A DNA stretch of 64,000 nucleotides. It comes from Gemmobacter aquaticus. Its GTDB lineage: Bacteria > Pseudomonadota > Alphaproteobacteria > Rhodobacterales > Rhodobacteraceae. Where the stretch lies: the NCBI RefSeq assembly GCF_007859075.1, contig NZ_VOAK01000011.1, positions 1,488,001 through 1,552,000 on the forward strand, read 5' to 3'. The notes below the pieces were generated by a model that worked only from the letters and a program-made list of their open reading frames with translations, had not been told where the DNA came from and did not search any database. Shown here in pieces: positions 35,996-44,859 of this stretch; within the stretch, counting starts at the first letter, position 1; each line of letters begins with the position of its first letter. The position numbers and the translations under genes are program-made.

Positions 35996-36431
35996 AGCCC
36001 CGGCGATATGGCGACAGGGCAAAGGAGGTCAGCGTATCGCGCACGCCGGGCATGCTGGCGATCTCTTGCCAGATCGCGCGGATACGATCGGCCGCGCTTG
36101 CCTCAAGCCGCAGGACGATGTCGAACTCGCCGCTCATGACATCACAGCTGATGACTTCGGGGATACGCCGCAATGCGACAAGCACGTCGGCGCCGCGCAG
36201 GCGGTCCTGCCGATAGACGAAGATCAGCGCCACCATCGGGCCGGCCTGATCCCGGCCAGCACTTCGGCGGATCGTGTAGCCCGCGATCTCACCGTCGCGT
36301 TCCAGCCGTTCAATGCGGGCGCGCAGCGCATTGCGCGACAGGTGGATCTGCCCGGCAAGTTCCGCATGCGGAATCCGGGCATTGCGCTCAAGCGCATCCA
36401 GAATGCGCAGGTCAATCTGATCGCGCGGCAT
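35994..36431 (-). CDS. Lrp/AsnC family regulator (1)
   Basis: A 145-residue amino-acid-sensing regulator: helix-turn-helix in residues 5-45 (IDLRILDALERNARIPHAELAGQIHLSRNALRARIERLE) and a C-terminal RAM/ACT-like domain with PEVISCDVMSGEFDIVLRLEA. It lies 9 bases after the PLP enzyme stop on the same strand, the last gene of the importer unit. It probably senses the imported amino acid or its product; a second, different Lrp gene lies at the head of the unit. Confidence 0.9.
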   Translation of the reverse strand: MPRDQIDLRILDALERNARIPHAELAGQIHLSRNALRARIERLERDGEIAGYTIRRSAGRDQAGPMVALIFVYRQDRLRGADVLVALRRIPEVISCDVMSGEFDIVLRLEASAADRIRAIWQEIASMPGVRDTLTSFALSPYRRG

Positions 36432-36440
36432 GGCGCGCGA

Positions 36441-37676
36441 TCAGCCTGACAAGGCCTGGTCGAGGTCGCGGATCAGATCCTCAGGCGCCTCAAGCCCGAC
36501 CGAAAGGCGAAACCCCCCGTCCCCCGCATAGGTGCGGTAGTCAGCGAGTTGCTCGGGGGTCAGCCTGTAGGTGCCGCCGGTCATTTCAGCCGTATCGAGC
36601 AGGGTGACGATGCTGCGCTGATGACCAAGCGAGAAGGCGTAGTGCATCACCCGCAGTCGGGCCGCCAGCTGGCGCGCCATGAAGGGTGGATCGGCGGTCT
36701 GGAAGAAGATCATCCCGCCGGGCAGGTCCATCTGCCGCTCGGCCAGCTGGCGCTGCGGATGCGACGCAAGCCCCGGATAGATCACGCGGGTAACCCCCGA
36801 ATGGGTTTCAAGAAACTCGGCCAGACGTTGGGCGGTAGCATTGATCTGGCGCATCCTGGGGAACAGCGTGTCGATCCCGCGCAGGATGAGCCAGGCATTC
36901 ATCGCTGGCATGGCCGCGCCCAGATAGACCCCCGCCCGACCCCGCATCGGGGCGATCAGCGCCTGACGGCCCACAACGATCCCGCCAAGCGCGTCGCCGT
37001 GACCGTTGATGAACTTTGTCAGCGAATGCACCACCAGATCCACACCCAGTGACAAGGGTCGTGTCGAGACCGGCGTTGCCAGCGTGCTATCGACCGAAAC
37101 CAGCGCGCCATGGGCATGCGCGATGCGTGCCACCTCGGCCAGATCGGTCAGTCGCAGGATGGGGTTGCAGGGGCTCTCGCAATGAACAAGCCGGGTGTTG
37201 GGCCGCAATGCCGCAGCCAACGCACCGGGGACGGATAGATTGACGGGCGTCACCTCAATGCCGAAATCCGGCAGGATGCTGCGTGCAAGCTCGGCCGCGC
37301 CGGCATAGGTCACGTCGCCGATGATCAGATGGTCACCCTGCTTCAGAACCGTCAGAAACATCCCCGCGATCGCGGCAACACCAGTGGCAAAAGCCAAAGC
37401 GTCCTCGCCCCCTTCCAGTGCCGCCATGCGCGTTTCAAGCGCCCGCACGGTTGGATTCAGCCACCGGGCATAGGTGAAGGGTTCTTGCGAAATGTCTGCA
37501 ATACCGGCCGCCGAAAAGGCACCCTCTCCGGGGATCACCTGGTTGTTGACCGACATTGAAATGTTGGGCTGGATCGCCCGGGTCGCCGGGTCGATGATAA
37601 GTCCGGCATCCAGGGCCAGAGTCTCGGGCAGCGCCGATTGAGGCAGCCCGGACGAAGGGGCCTTCAGGCAATTCAT
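36441..37676 (-). CDS. PLP-dependent trans-sulfuration-type gamma-lyase/synthase
   Basis: A 411-residue Cys/Met-metabolism PLP enzyme. It shows YARWLNPTVRALETRMAALEG at 69-89 (the Y.R..NPT motif), Asp196 in VDSTLATP and PLP-binding Lys221 in SLTKFINGHGDALGG. The usual C-terminal SLGG.ESL substrate motif is replaced by SLGHQRSIV, so the substrate is probably not cystathionine or methionine. Its neighbours (ABC amino acid importer upstream, homoserine dehydrogenase opposite) suggest a gamma-lyase that frees homoserine, with canavanine-gamma-lyase as one precedent. The ATG at 37676 has AAAGG 6 nt upstream; an ATG at 37706 overlapping the permease stop (TGATG) is possible. Confidence 0.85.
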   Translation of the reverse strand: MNCLKAPSSGLPQSALPETLALDAGLIIDPATRAIQPNISMSVNNQVIPGEGAFSAAGIADISQEPFTYARWLNPTVRALETRMAALEGGEDALAFATGVAAIAGMFLTVLKQGDHLIIGDVTYAGAAELARSILPDFGIEVTPVNLSVPGALAAALRPNTRLVHCESPCNPILRLTDLAEVARIAHAHGALVSVDSTLATPVSTRPLSLGVDLVVHSLTKFINGHGDALGGIVVGRQALIAPMRGRAGVYLGAAMPAMNAWLILRGIDTLFPRMRQINATAQRLAEFLETHSGVTRVIYPGLASHPQRQLAERQMDLPGGMIFFQTADPPFMARQLAARLRVMHYAFSLGHQRSIVTLLDTAEMTGGTYRLTPEQLADYRTYAGDGGFRLSVGLEAPEDLIRDLDQALSG

Positions 37677-37705
37677 GTGCAACCTTTCAGAATAGATGGG
37701 CGCCA

Positions 37706-38395
37706 TCAGCGCCGGATCGGAACCTGCGCCTCGATCCGGCGGAAGATGCGATTGATCAGAATGGCAACCACGACAAAGAACAGACTGACCACCAGCAGCG
37801 GCTCGTAGACCAGCAGGGTATCCTGCCGCACCTTGTAGGCGACCGCGTAGAGATCCATCACCGTTACGCTGAAGGCCAGCGGCGTGGCCTTCAACTGCAG
37901 CACGACCCCGCCTGCGATCACCGGCAGCGCCGTACGCAACGCGCGCGGCAACCAGATGCGGCGGGTCACCATCCCCGGGGGCATGCCGAAGGCCCGCGCG
38001 GCCTCGATCTCTCCCCTCGGGACAGAGCGGAGCGCGCCGCGGATGACCTCCGCCTCATAGGCGGCGTAATTGAGCGTGAAGCTGAGCGCCGCGAAGAAGA
38101 AGCCCTGGCTCAACAGTGGCCAAAGGATGCTGCCACGCAGGCCCGGCACCATCGGAAGCAGCGAGCCGACCCCGTAGTAAAGCAGCCAAAGCTGTACCAG
38201 AAGCGGCGTGCCACGCAGAAAGGTACAGTAGCCATCTGCCAGCCGCGCCAGAACCCGGTTCTGCCCCAGCCGAAGAAGCGCGATCCCGATGGCCAGCGGA
38301 AAGCCAAGACCCACCGATATGACCAGCAGAAGCAGCGTCTGCCCCGCCCCCCAGAGAAGCAGGTCCGCATAGGTCACGATCCATCCAAAGTTCAT
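37706..38395 (-). CDS. Amino acid ABC transporter permease (HisM/GlnP type, 2)
   Basis: A 229-residue inner-membrane permease of the polar amino acid (PAAT) family with about five helices. The EAA loop that docks the ATPase reads EIEAARAFGMPPGMVTRRIWLPRA near 130-153. It pairs with the permease encoded just upstream. The gene lies 7 bases after that gene and touches the PLP enzyme gene, so all are in one operon. Confidence 0.9.
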   Translation of the reverse strand: MNFGWIVTYADLLLWGAGQTLLLLVISVGLGFPLAIGIALLRLGQNRVLARLADGYCTFLRGTPLLVQLWLLYYGVGSLLPMVPGLRGSILWPLLSQGFFFAALSFTLNYAAYEAEVIRGALRSVPRGEIEAARAFGMPPGMVTRRIWLPRALRTALPVIAGGVVLQLKATPLAFSVTVMDLYAVAYKVRQDTLLVYEPLLVVSLFFVVVAILINRIFRRIEAQVPIRR

Positions 38396-38402
38396 AGCGA
38401 CC

Positions 38403-39125
38403 TCATGCGGATTGCGGCAGACCGCGGCGGTACCGCCGGTCCATCAGTCGAAACACCTGGTTCGACATCAGCGTGATGGCGAGGTAGATGAACGAGGCCG
38501 CAAGGAAGAAAAGGAAGTACTGCTTGGTGTTGCCAGCAGCGATCCGTGTCGCAAGGGCAAGCTCTTGATATCCCACCACTGCGATCAGGGCGCTGTCCTT
38601 GGTGACATTGAGCCAAAGATTGGCAAGGCCAGGCAAAGCATTGGGCATGAGCGCCGGAAACACCACGCGACGCAGGCGCAACAGCGGCGGCATGCCCATC
38701 GCCTTGGCCGCCTCGATCTGCCCGACGGGGATTGCAAGGATCGCGCCGCGCAGAACTTCCGTCATGTAGGCCCCTTGCACGATCCCCAGGACCAGCACGG
38801 CAGCCAGAAAGCCATTCACCTCGACCGGTTCCAGTCCGAACATCGCCAGAAGCCGATTTAGGCTGTCCGTACCGGCGTAGTAGAGCCCCACGATCAGGAT
38901 CAACTCGGGAATGGCACGTACAGCCGTGGTGTAGACATCCAGCGCCGCGACCAACGGCCGCTGGCCTGAAAGCTTGCCCAGTGCCCCCGCGAGACCAATC
39001 CCGAATCCGGCGGCATAGGCGCCGGCCGATATGGCCAGCGTGGCCAACGCACCTTCCAGAAGCACGCCCCCCCATCCGGGAGGCGTGAGCGCGAGCAGGG
39101 CGAGTTTCTCCATCAACCCCGACAT
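38403..39125 (-). CDS. Amino acid ABC transporter permease (HisQ type, 1)
   Basis: A 240-residue PAAT permease: several hydrophobic helices and the EAA loop QIEAAKAMGMPPLLRLRRVVFPALMP near 150-175. The ATG at 39125 lies 4 bases after the binding-protein stop; a longer open frame to 39260 would run into that gene and is rejected. It should form a heterodimer with the neighbouring permease. Confidence 0.88.
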   Translation of the reverse strand: MSGLMEKLALLALTPPGWGGVLLEGALATLAISAGAYAAGFGIGLAGALGKLSGQRPLVAALDVYTTAVRAIPELILIVGLYYAGTDSLNRLLAMFGLEPVEVNGFLAAVLVLGIVQGAYMTEVLRGAILAIPVGQIEAAKAMGMPPLLRLRRVVFPALMPNALPGLANLWLNVTKDSALIAVVGYQELALATRIAAGNTKQYFLFFLAASFIYLAITLMSNQVFRLMDRRYRRGLPQSA

Positions 39126-39129
39126 GGGA

Positions 39130-39897
39130 TCAGCCACCAAAGGGGTCAAAGGTGAAATACTTGGCCGAGATCTCCTGGTAAATTCCCTTGGCGCGCAGGG
39201 CCGAAATTGCGCCATCGATGCGGGCAGCCAGCTCGGTCTCGCCTTTGCGCAGCCCTCCACCGATCCCCTCGCCCAGAATGGCCGGATCGTCCGCGACGTT
39301 ACCTTTGTCTTCGCAGCAGTCGGCGCCGTATTCGGTCTTGAGGAATTCCATCAGTGGAATGGAGTCACCAAAGACATAGTCGATGCGACCGGCGGCAAGA
39401 TCCTGAAAGGCCTCGTCCAGCGTGGCATAGGTACGTTCGGTCGCCACATCCTTGTAATGGGTCGCGTAGTAGGCGGACTGGATGGTCGAGACCTGAATCC
39501 CGAGCGTCTTGCCCGCCACATCCTCTGGCGTCGTGCCCGTGACCCCGTCCTTCGCCCCTATCAGCTTGGCGGGGGTCTTGTAGTAGCTCGACGTGAAGTC
39601 GATGGTCTTGCGCCGCTCGTCTGTTATCGACATCGACGACCAGATCACGTCGAACCGACCCGAAGTCAGGCCGGGGATCAGCCCATCCCACGACATCTCG
39701 ACGATCGAGCAGCTTTCCTTCAGCTCGGCGCAGACCGCCTCCATCAGCTCGATTTCCCAGCCGACCCATGTGCCGCTGGAATCCTTGGTGAAGAAAGGTG
39801 GATAGGCTTCGTTCATGATGCCAAAGCGGATCTCGGCCTCGGCCGAACCGGCAGCAAGAAGCAGCGCCCCGGCAAGGGCGGCGGTCAATCTGGTCAT
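39130..39897 (-). CDS. Periplasmic amino acid-binding protein
   Basis: A 255-residue SBP family 3 protein with a signal peptide (MTRLTAALAGALLLAAGSAEA) and the cluster signature region GWEIELMEAVCAELKESC near 46-63. The ligand-arginine region is atypical: VIWSSMSITDERRKTIDFTSSYY near 79-101 has SSMSIT.ER, the typical polar amino acid site. It selects the substrate of the importer; residues fit a basic or polar amino acid but the exact ligand cannot be read. Confidence 0.9.
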   Translation of the reverse strand: MTRLTAALAGALLLAAGSAEAEIRFGIMNEAYPPFFTKDSSGTWVGWEIELMEAVCAELKESCSIVEMSWDGLIPGLTSGRFDVIWSSMSITDERRKTIDFTSSYYKTPAKLIGAKDGVTGTTPEDVAGKTLGIQVSTIQSAYYATHYKDVATERTYATLDEAFQDLAAGRIDYVFGDSIPLMEFLKTEYGADCCEDKGNVADDPAILGEGIGGGLRKGETELAARIDGAISALRAKGIYQEISAKYFTFDPFGG

Positions 39898-39926
39898 CTT
39901 GTTTCCCTGTGTTTATGTTTCTTGGT

Positions 39927-40709
39927 TCAGGCGGCCAGTGCGCCGGTGAAATCGCGCACCCGTGCAGAGCTAGGCACCCCGAATATCTGCTCGGGCGGCC
40001 CCTCCTCCTCCACCTGGCCCTTGTGGAGGAACATCACATGCGAGGACACATCACGTGCGAAACGCATCTCGTGCGTGACCAGCAGCATGGTCCGGCCCTC
40101 TTCGGCCAGATCCCGTATAACCTTGAGAACTTCACCGACCAGTTCGGGGTCAAGCGCCGAGGTCGGTTCGTCAAACAGCATCACCGCCGGATCGACGCAC
40201 AGCGCCCGCGCAATCGAGGCGCGCTGCTGTTGGCCACCAGACATGAAGGCCGGATAGGCGTGGCGTTTTTCATAGAGCCCGACTTTGGCGAGAAGCGCCT
40301 CGGCCTGCTCCACGGCCTCGGCCCGGCTACGCTTTTGAACATGGACCGGCGCCTCGATCACGTTTTCCAGCACGGTCATATGCGGCCAGAGGTTGAAGTT
40401 CTGGAACACCATGCCAAGACCGGCGCGCACACGCTCGATCTGCCGCATATCGGCCGGATGGGCACGACCGTCACGACCGGGCTTCAGCCGTATCGTCTCG
40501 CCATTGATGACGAAGCTGCCGCTATCGGGGATCTCAAGAAAGTTGATGCAACGCAGAAAGGTGCTTTTGCCTGATCCCGACGATCCGATCAGCGAGATCA
40601 CATCGCCCCGCTTAGCCCTGAGCGAGATCCCCTTCAGTACCTCGTGCGGGCCATAGCTCTTGTGTACCCCCTTGATATCGAGTGGCAGCAGCGCTTCCTG
40701 TCCGGCCAT
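39927..40709 (-). CDS. Amino acid ABC transporter ATP-binding protein (HisP/GlnQ type)
   Basis: A 260-residue ABC ATPase with Walker A GSSGSGKST at 42-50, Q-loop VFQNFNLWPHMTVLENV, signature MSGGQQQRASIARAL (Met instead of Leu) and Walker B VMLFDEPTSALDPE. The insertion before the Q-loop (KPGRDGRAHPADMRQIERVR) is typical of HisP-like members. It heads the importer genes, 29 bases before the binding protein gene. Confidence 0.92.
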   Translation of the reverse strand: MAGQEALLPLDIKGVHKSYGPHEVLKGISLRAKRGDVISLIGSSGSGKSTFLRCINFLEIPDSGSFVINGETIRLKPGRDGRAHPADMRQIERVRAGLGMVFQNFNLWPHMTVLENVIEAPVHVQKRSRAEAVEQAEALLAKVGLYEKRHAYPAFMSGGQQQRASIARALCVDPAVMLFDEPTSALDPELVGEVLKVIRDLAEEGRTMLLVTHEMRFARDVSSHVMFLHKGQVEEEGPPEQIFGVPSSARVRDFTGALAA

Positions 40710-40839
40710 CCTGTCCTCATGCCCCTGATCCTGTCAGGGTTCGAGACTAAGGATAGCCCATGCCGGAGGACTGCAGATTTGATACAACATGCGCCGAAAT
40801 CCGTCATCAATGACCCATCATGCGCCGCCATACCGCGCG

Positions 40840-41313
40840 TCAGTCGATTTCTTCTACGTCCGGCACCGGGACAAAAAGGCCGCTCTTGATGCTTTTGAGC
40901 ACGACATTGGTGTTGATCCTGCGCACCTGACTATTCTCGCGCATGATCTGGGCGGCGATGTCATCGTATTCGGTTACATCGCGGGCCGTGATGATCGCGA
41001 TCAGATCGACCGATCCGGTGACGTAGAACAACTGCTGGATATTGTCGTTGCGGGCTGCCCAGTTTCGCAGTCGTTGCAGCGTGTCGTAATTGTCCCGCTC
41101 AATCTCCAGCCCTGCGATGAAGGTCATGCCGCCGCCGACCTCCTTCATATCGACGACTGCAATCTCCGAGGTGATGACCCGGTCCTGCCGCAGTTGGCGC
41201 AGCCGCCGCTGCACCGCCGAGGCCGAAAGCCCGACCTCTTCGGCGATAGCCTCGGCCTTTAACTGACAGTTCCTTTGCACAATTCGCAGGATCTTGCGGT
41301 CAAGATTGTCCAT
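40840..41313 (-). CDS. Lrp/AsnC family regulator (2)
   Basis: A 157-residue Lrp-type protein: MDNLDRKILRIVQRNCQLKAEAIAEEVGLSASAVQRRLRQL is the HTH half, and VVDMKEVGGGMTFIAGLEIERD with GSVDLIAIITARDVTEYDDI the effector half. It lies 130 bases upstream of the ATPase gene on the same strand, in position to control the importer operon. Its sequence differs clearly from the Lrp at the other end, so the two probably sense different ligands. Confidence 0.9.
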   Translation of the reverse strand: MDNLDRKILRIVQRNCQLKAEAIAEEVGLSASAVQRRLRQLRQDRVITSEIAVVDMKEVGGGMTFIAGLEIERDNYDTLQRLRNWAARNDNIQQLFYVTGSVDLIAIITARDVTEYDDIAAQIMRENSQVRRINTNVVLKSIKSGLFVPVPDVEEID

Positions 41314-41800
41314 GTATTCTCCCGACGTCCGGATGATCCTGCCTCCGGATTTGACCGGAACGCGTTGGGCAAATTATCCTTGTTCGCGCGATTGGGGCAA
41401 TGGGCAGTGCGCGGCAAGCTTTACACCGCCACCCGCAATCGACAGCCGGACCACTGCGCTGACGGGCACCGCCCTTAATGCTCCCGACAGGGTGGGATCA
41501 ACGATAGCGCCCCGCGAACGATTGCCCCGGCAAGTTCGCACAGCATCATTCGGCGATGTCGGGCACATCAAACGCTGTCCTTCGGCAGACCGAAGTTGCC
41601 GCACCAATGCCCAGCTCCATTTCTGCGCGCAGATCGCGCAACTTGATGCGCCACGAGGCCGTGTTGACAAAAGGGAATCACGGGGCGGTCTGAACGTGGT
41701 AAAAGCTGGTATCTGCGATGGGGACCAGTTTGGACCGAACCTGATCTCGGACTACGGTTCGGCGTTTTTTAATCGCTTCACCTTGGCCGTCCGCGCCCAG

Positions 41801-41971
41801 AAAGGGCGCAAACCTCCGAAACATCGTGTTGTTCTGGATGGGATCTTCTGGATCGCACTCACCAACCTGCCATGGCGCGTCCTGCTCGAGGAGTTCGGAA
41901 AGTGGTCCATCGTCTATCGCCAGATCCGGCCCCGGATGCTGGTCGAGCTCTGGGAAGGAATGCTGCCCTAG
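41801..41971 (+). pseudogene. IS5-family transposase remnant (N-terminal part)
   Basis: The segment encodes GRKPPKHRVVLDGIFWIALTNLPWRVLLEEFGKWSIVYRQ..., matching the start of IS5-type transposases (dhr.vldGi.w.lrtg.pWrdlP..fG.w.tvy.r). It stops at 41971, and no later transposase block, terminal inverted repeat or target duplication was seen. The surrounding gap 41314-42249 holds no intact gene, so this is a decayed element. Confidence 0.65.
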
Positions 41972-42202
41972 GCAACCTCTGGGCACGCGCCGCCGACTGC
42001 TGGTCTCCCTTGCATCGCGGCACCAGACCCGACGGCGCCGCCCGCAGCGGCACCTGCGACAGCCGCGTATCGCACGGCGCGTCCTGAGAGAACCCGCTGC
42101 AGACCCTGCACCTGTCTTACCGCGTCGGATTCCCCGCGACCCGCCGTCAGGCGAATGGCGGCTTCCGCATCATCATCACACCCTGATCTTCAATCTAATT
42201 GA

Positions 42203-42214
42203 CGTACCTCAAAC
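42203..42214. promoter_or_regulatory. Half operator before the LacI-family gene
   Basis: CGTACCTCAAAC repeats the right arm of the palindrome at 43325-43350 (11 bases of CGTACCTCAAA shared). It lies 36 bases upstream of the LacI-type gene's ATG, where an autoregulatory site would be expected. Confidence 0.4.
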
Positions 42215-42249
42215 GCTGCGCCATACCTGACCCTCAACCGGGAGGACAG

Positions 42250-43284
42250 ATGGCCCGCCCCACCGTCAACGACATAGCGCGCGAGGCAGGGGTCAGTCTG
42301 GCCACCGTTGACCGTGTGCTCAACGCCCGCCCCGGCGTAAGGGAAAGCACCGTCACTGCGGTGCAAGAGGCGATCACGCGGCTCGGCTATGTTCGCGACA
42401 TCGCCGCCGCCAATCTGGCGCGCCAGCGGCAATACCGCCTTGTTGCCGCCCTGCCCGATTCCGGCAGCCAGTATGTCGAAACGCTGGCCTGCGCCCTGCA
42501 CGACGCCGCCCAGACCGCCGCTGTCGCCCGAACCGAATTGCAGATCCTGCGCTACCCGGCAGAGGATCCGCACAGTCTGGCCGCCCTGTTGCACGCCCTC
42601 CCCCCGGCTGAAACCGAGGGCGTCGCCCTGATGGCCCCGGAAACCCCTGTCCTGCGCGACGCCGTCAAAGCCTTGCGTGAAAAGGGGATTCCGGTAATCG
42701 CCATCGGGTCAGACCTGCCCAATACCGACCGCGATCACTTCGTTGGTATCGACAGCCGCGCCGCAGGCCGCACGGCAGGCGTGCTGATGGGTCGCTTTGT
42801 CGGGCGCGGGCCGGGGCAGATTCTGGCGCTGGCAGAATCGATGCAACTCCGCGACGCCATCGAACGCCGCCATGGATTTGACGCCGTAATTCAGGCCGAG
42901 TTTCCATGGCTCGAGGTGCTGCCCACGCTAGAAACCCATGGCTCGGACGCTACCCTGCGCGCCGTGGTGACCGAACGCCTGCGCCATGCCACCGGCTTGC
43001 GCGGCATCTATGTCCTTGGCAGCGGCCACCGCGCGCTGGCCGCCACTCTGGCCGATCTGGGCCTGACCGGGCGATTCACCATCATCGGGCACGAGTTGAC
43101 GCCCCACACCCGCCGCGCCTTGCAAGGCGGCCAGATCGACGCAGTCATCACCCAGAATCTAGGCCATCTCGCCCGTTCCGCCCTGCGCGTCCTGCGCGCC
43201 AAGGCCGATCGCGCCCCGATCGACGCCGCACAGGAACAGCTGCGCATCGAAATCCTGATCCGCGAAAACCTTCCAGATCAATAA
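42250..43284 (+). CDS. LacI family transcriptional regulator
   Basis: A 344-residue repressor-type protein: the LacI HTH and hinge region (ARPTVNDIAREAGVSLATVDRVLNARPGVRESTVTAVQEAI; positions 2-43) and a periplasmic-binding-protein-like effector domain. GGGAGG lies 4 nt before the ATG. It is encoded directly upstream of a sugar ABC importer operon on the same strand, and a perfect palindrome that suits a LacI protein lies between them. The inducer is probably the imported ketose or polyol or its phosphate. Confidence 0.92.
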   Translation: MARPTVNDIAREAGVSLATVDRVLNARPGVRESTVTAVQEAITRLGYVRDIAAANLARQRQYRLVAALPDSGSQYVETLACALHDAAQTAAVARTELQILRYPAEDPHSLAALLHALPPAETEGVALMAPETPVLRDAVKALREKGIPVIAIGSDLPNTDRDHFVGIDSRAAGRTAGVLMGRFVGRGPGQILALAESMQLRDAIERRHGFDAVIQAEFPWLEVLPTLETHGSDATLRAVVTERLRHATGLRGIYVLGSGHRALAATLADLGLTGRFTIIGHELTPHTRRALQGGQIDAVITQNLGHLARSALRVLRAKADRAPIDAAQEQLRIEILIRENLPDQ

Positions 43285-43324
43285 CTTACGATATACCACC
43301 TCCAAGCCGCGCTGCCCCTGGAAG

Positions 43325-43350
43325 ATTTTTGAGGTACGCACCTCAAAAAT
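43325..43350. promoter_or_regulatory. Probable LacI-family operator
   Basis: ATTTTTGAGGT and ACCTCAAAAAT form a perfect 11-base inverted repeat around ACGC. It sits 116 bases before the binding-protein ATG and 41 bases after the regulator's stop. Symmetry, size and place suit a LacI-type operator; a half site is found before the regulator gene. Confidence 0.7.
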
Positions 43351-43465
43351 TAGTAGACAAACGCCCCGGCATGCCGCAAGGTCAGCTCAGCCAGAAGGCC
43401 CGGGCGCAGGTTTCCGCCAAGGGCACGCCGCCGTAACTAGGCATTCCAAATCCGTGGGAGGATTC

Positions 43466-44788
43466 ATGAAAATCGCACAATTGGCCGGTTCCGCGGCCAT
43501 AGCCCTGCTGTCTGCCAATGCCGCACAGGCACAACAGACCGAACTCACGCTTTGCTGGGCCGCCTGGGACCCGGCCAACGCACTTGTCGAACTCAGCAAG
43601 GACTTCGAGGCCGAATCCGGCATCAAGATGAAGTTCGAGTTCGTGCCATGGCCCAACTTCGCCGACCGCATGCTGAACGAACTGAATTCGGGCGGCAAAC
43701 TCTGCGATCTGATGATCGGAGACAGCCAATGGATCGGCGGCAGCGCCGAGAACGGCCATTACGTCAAGCTGAACGATTTCTTCGATGCCAATGGCATCAC
43801 CATGGATGCCTTTGTCCCCGCCACCGTCACCGGCTATTCCGAATGGCCGAAGAACTCACCAAACTATTGGTCGCTTCCAGCCTTCGGCGACGTGGTCGGC
43901 TGGACCTACCGCAAGGACTGGTTCGAACGCCCCGAGATCCAGGCCGCGTTCAAGGAAAAATACGGCCGCGACCTGACGCCCCCCGCCACCTTTGCTGAAC
44001 TCAAGGACATCGGCGAATTCTTCCAGGGCCGCGAAATCGACGGCAAAACCGTTTACGGCCTGTCGATTTACACCGAACGCGGGTCCGAGGGCATCACCAT
44101 GGGCGTGATGGATGTCCTCTATTCCTTCGGCTTCCTCTACGAAAATCCGGAAAAGCCCTATGAGATGGAGGGCTTTGTCAACTCCCCCGGCGCCGTGGCG
44201 GGTCTTGAGTTCTACAAGTCGCTTTACGATTGCTGCGTCGCCCCCGGCACCTCCAACACCTATATGGGCGAAGGCATCGACGCCTATAAATCCGGCCAGG
44301 TCGCCATGCAGATGAACTTCGCCTTCACCTGGCCGGGGTTCGAGGTCGATCCCAACGTCGGCGGCGGCAAGACCGGCTATCTGGTCAACCCCGCGGGCCC
44401 CGATGGCCAGCAATTCGCTCAGTTGGGCGGTCAGGGCATCTCGGTCGTCGCCTACTCTGAAAAGCAGGATGCGGCGCTGGAATACATCAAATGGTTCGCC
44501 AAGCCCGAGGTGCAGTCGAAATGGTGGTCGATTGGCGGCTTCTCCTGCCTGCGTGCCGTCGTAGAGGACCCGGCCTTCGCCACGAGCCAACCCTATGCCC
44601 AGACCTTCCTGGACAGCATGGCCATCGTGAAGGATTTCTGGGCCGAGCCCAGCTATGCCTCGCTGCTGCAGGCCTCACAGAAGCGCTTTCATGACTATGT
44701 GGTCGCCGGCAACGGCACCGCCAAAGAGGCACTGGACGGCATGATCGCCGACTGGACCGAAGTGTTCGAGGATGACGGCAAACTCTGA
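43466..44788 (+). CDS. Extracellular solute-binding protein, CUT1 sugar/polyol type
   Basis: A 440-residue SBP family 1 protein with signal peptide MKIAQLAGSAAIALLSANAAQA. The mature protein starts near QQTELTLCWAAWDPANALVELS and contains FEFVPWPNFADRMLNEL and the conserved GDSQWIGGSAENGHY. It delivers substrate to the two permeases that follow. GGAGG lies 5 nt before the ATG at 43466. Family 1 proteins bind sugars, polyols or glycerol derivatives; the operon's kinase hints at a short ketose or a precursor. Confidence 0.92.
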   Translation: MKIAQLAGSAAIALLSANAAQAQQTELTLCWAAWDPANALVELSKDFEAESGIKMKFEFVPWPNFADRMLNELNSGGKLCDLMIGDSQWIGGSAENGHYVKLNDFFDANGITMDAFVPATVTGYSEWPKNSPNYWSLPAFGDVVGWTYRKDWFERPEIQAAFKEKYGRDLTPPATFAELKDIGEFFQGREIDGKTVYGLSIYTERGSEGITMGVMDVLYSFGFLYENPEKPYEMEGFVNSPGAVAGLEFYKSLYDCCVAPGTSNTYMGEGIDAYKSGQVAMQMNFAFTWPGFEVDPNVGGGKTGYLVNPAGPDGQQFAQLGGQGISVVAYSEKQDAALEYIKWFAKPEVQSKWWSIGGFSCLRAVVEDPAFATSQPYAQTFLDSMAIVKDFWAEPSYASLLQASQKRFHDYVVAGNGTAKEALDGMIADWTEVFEDDGKL

Positions 44789-44859
44789 CTTGCCCGCCTG
44801 AACGCGGCCCCCCCCATGACGGGGGCCGCACCCCGCCCCGCCTGCGGCCCTGAGGTTCC

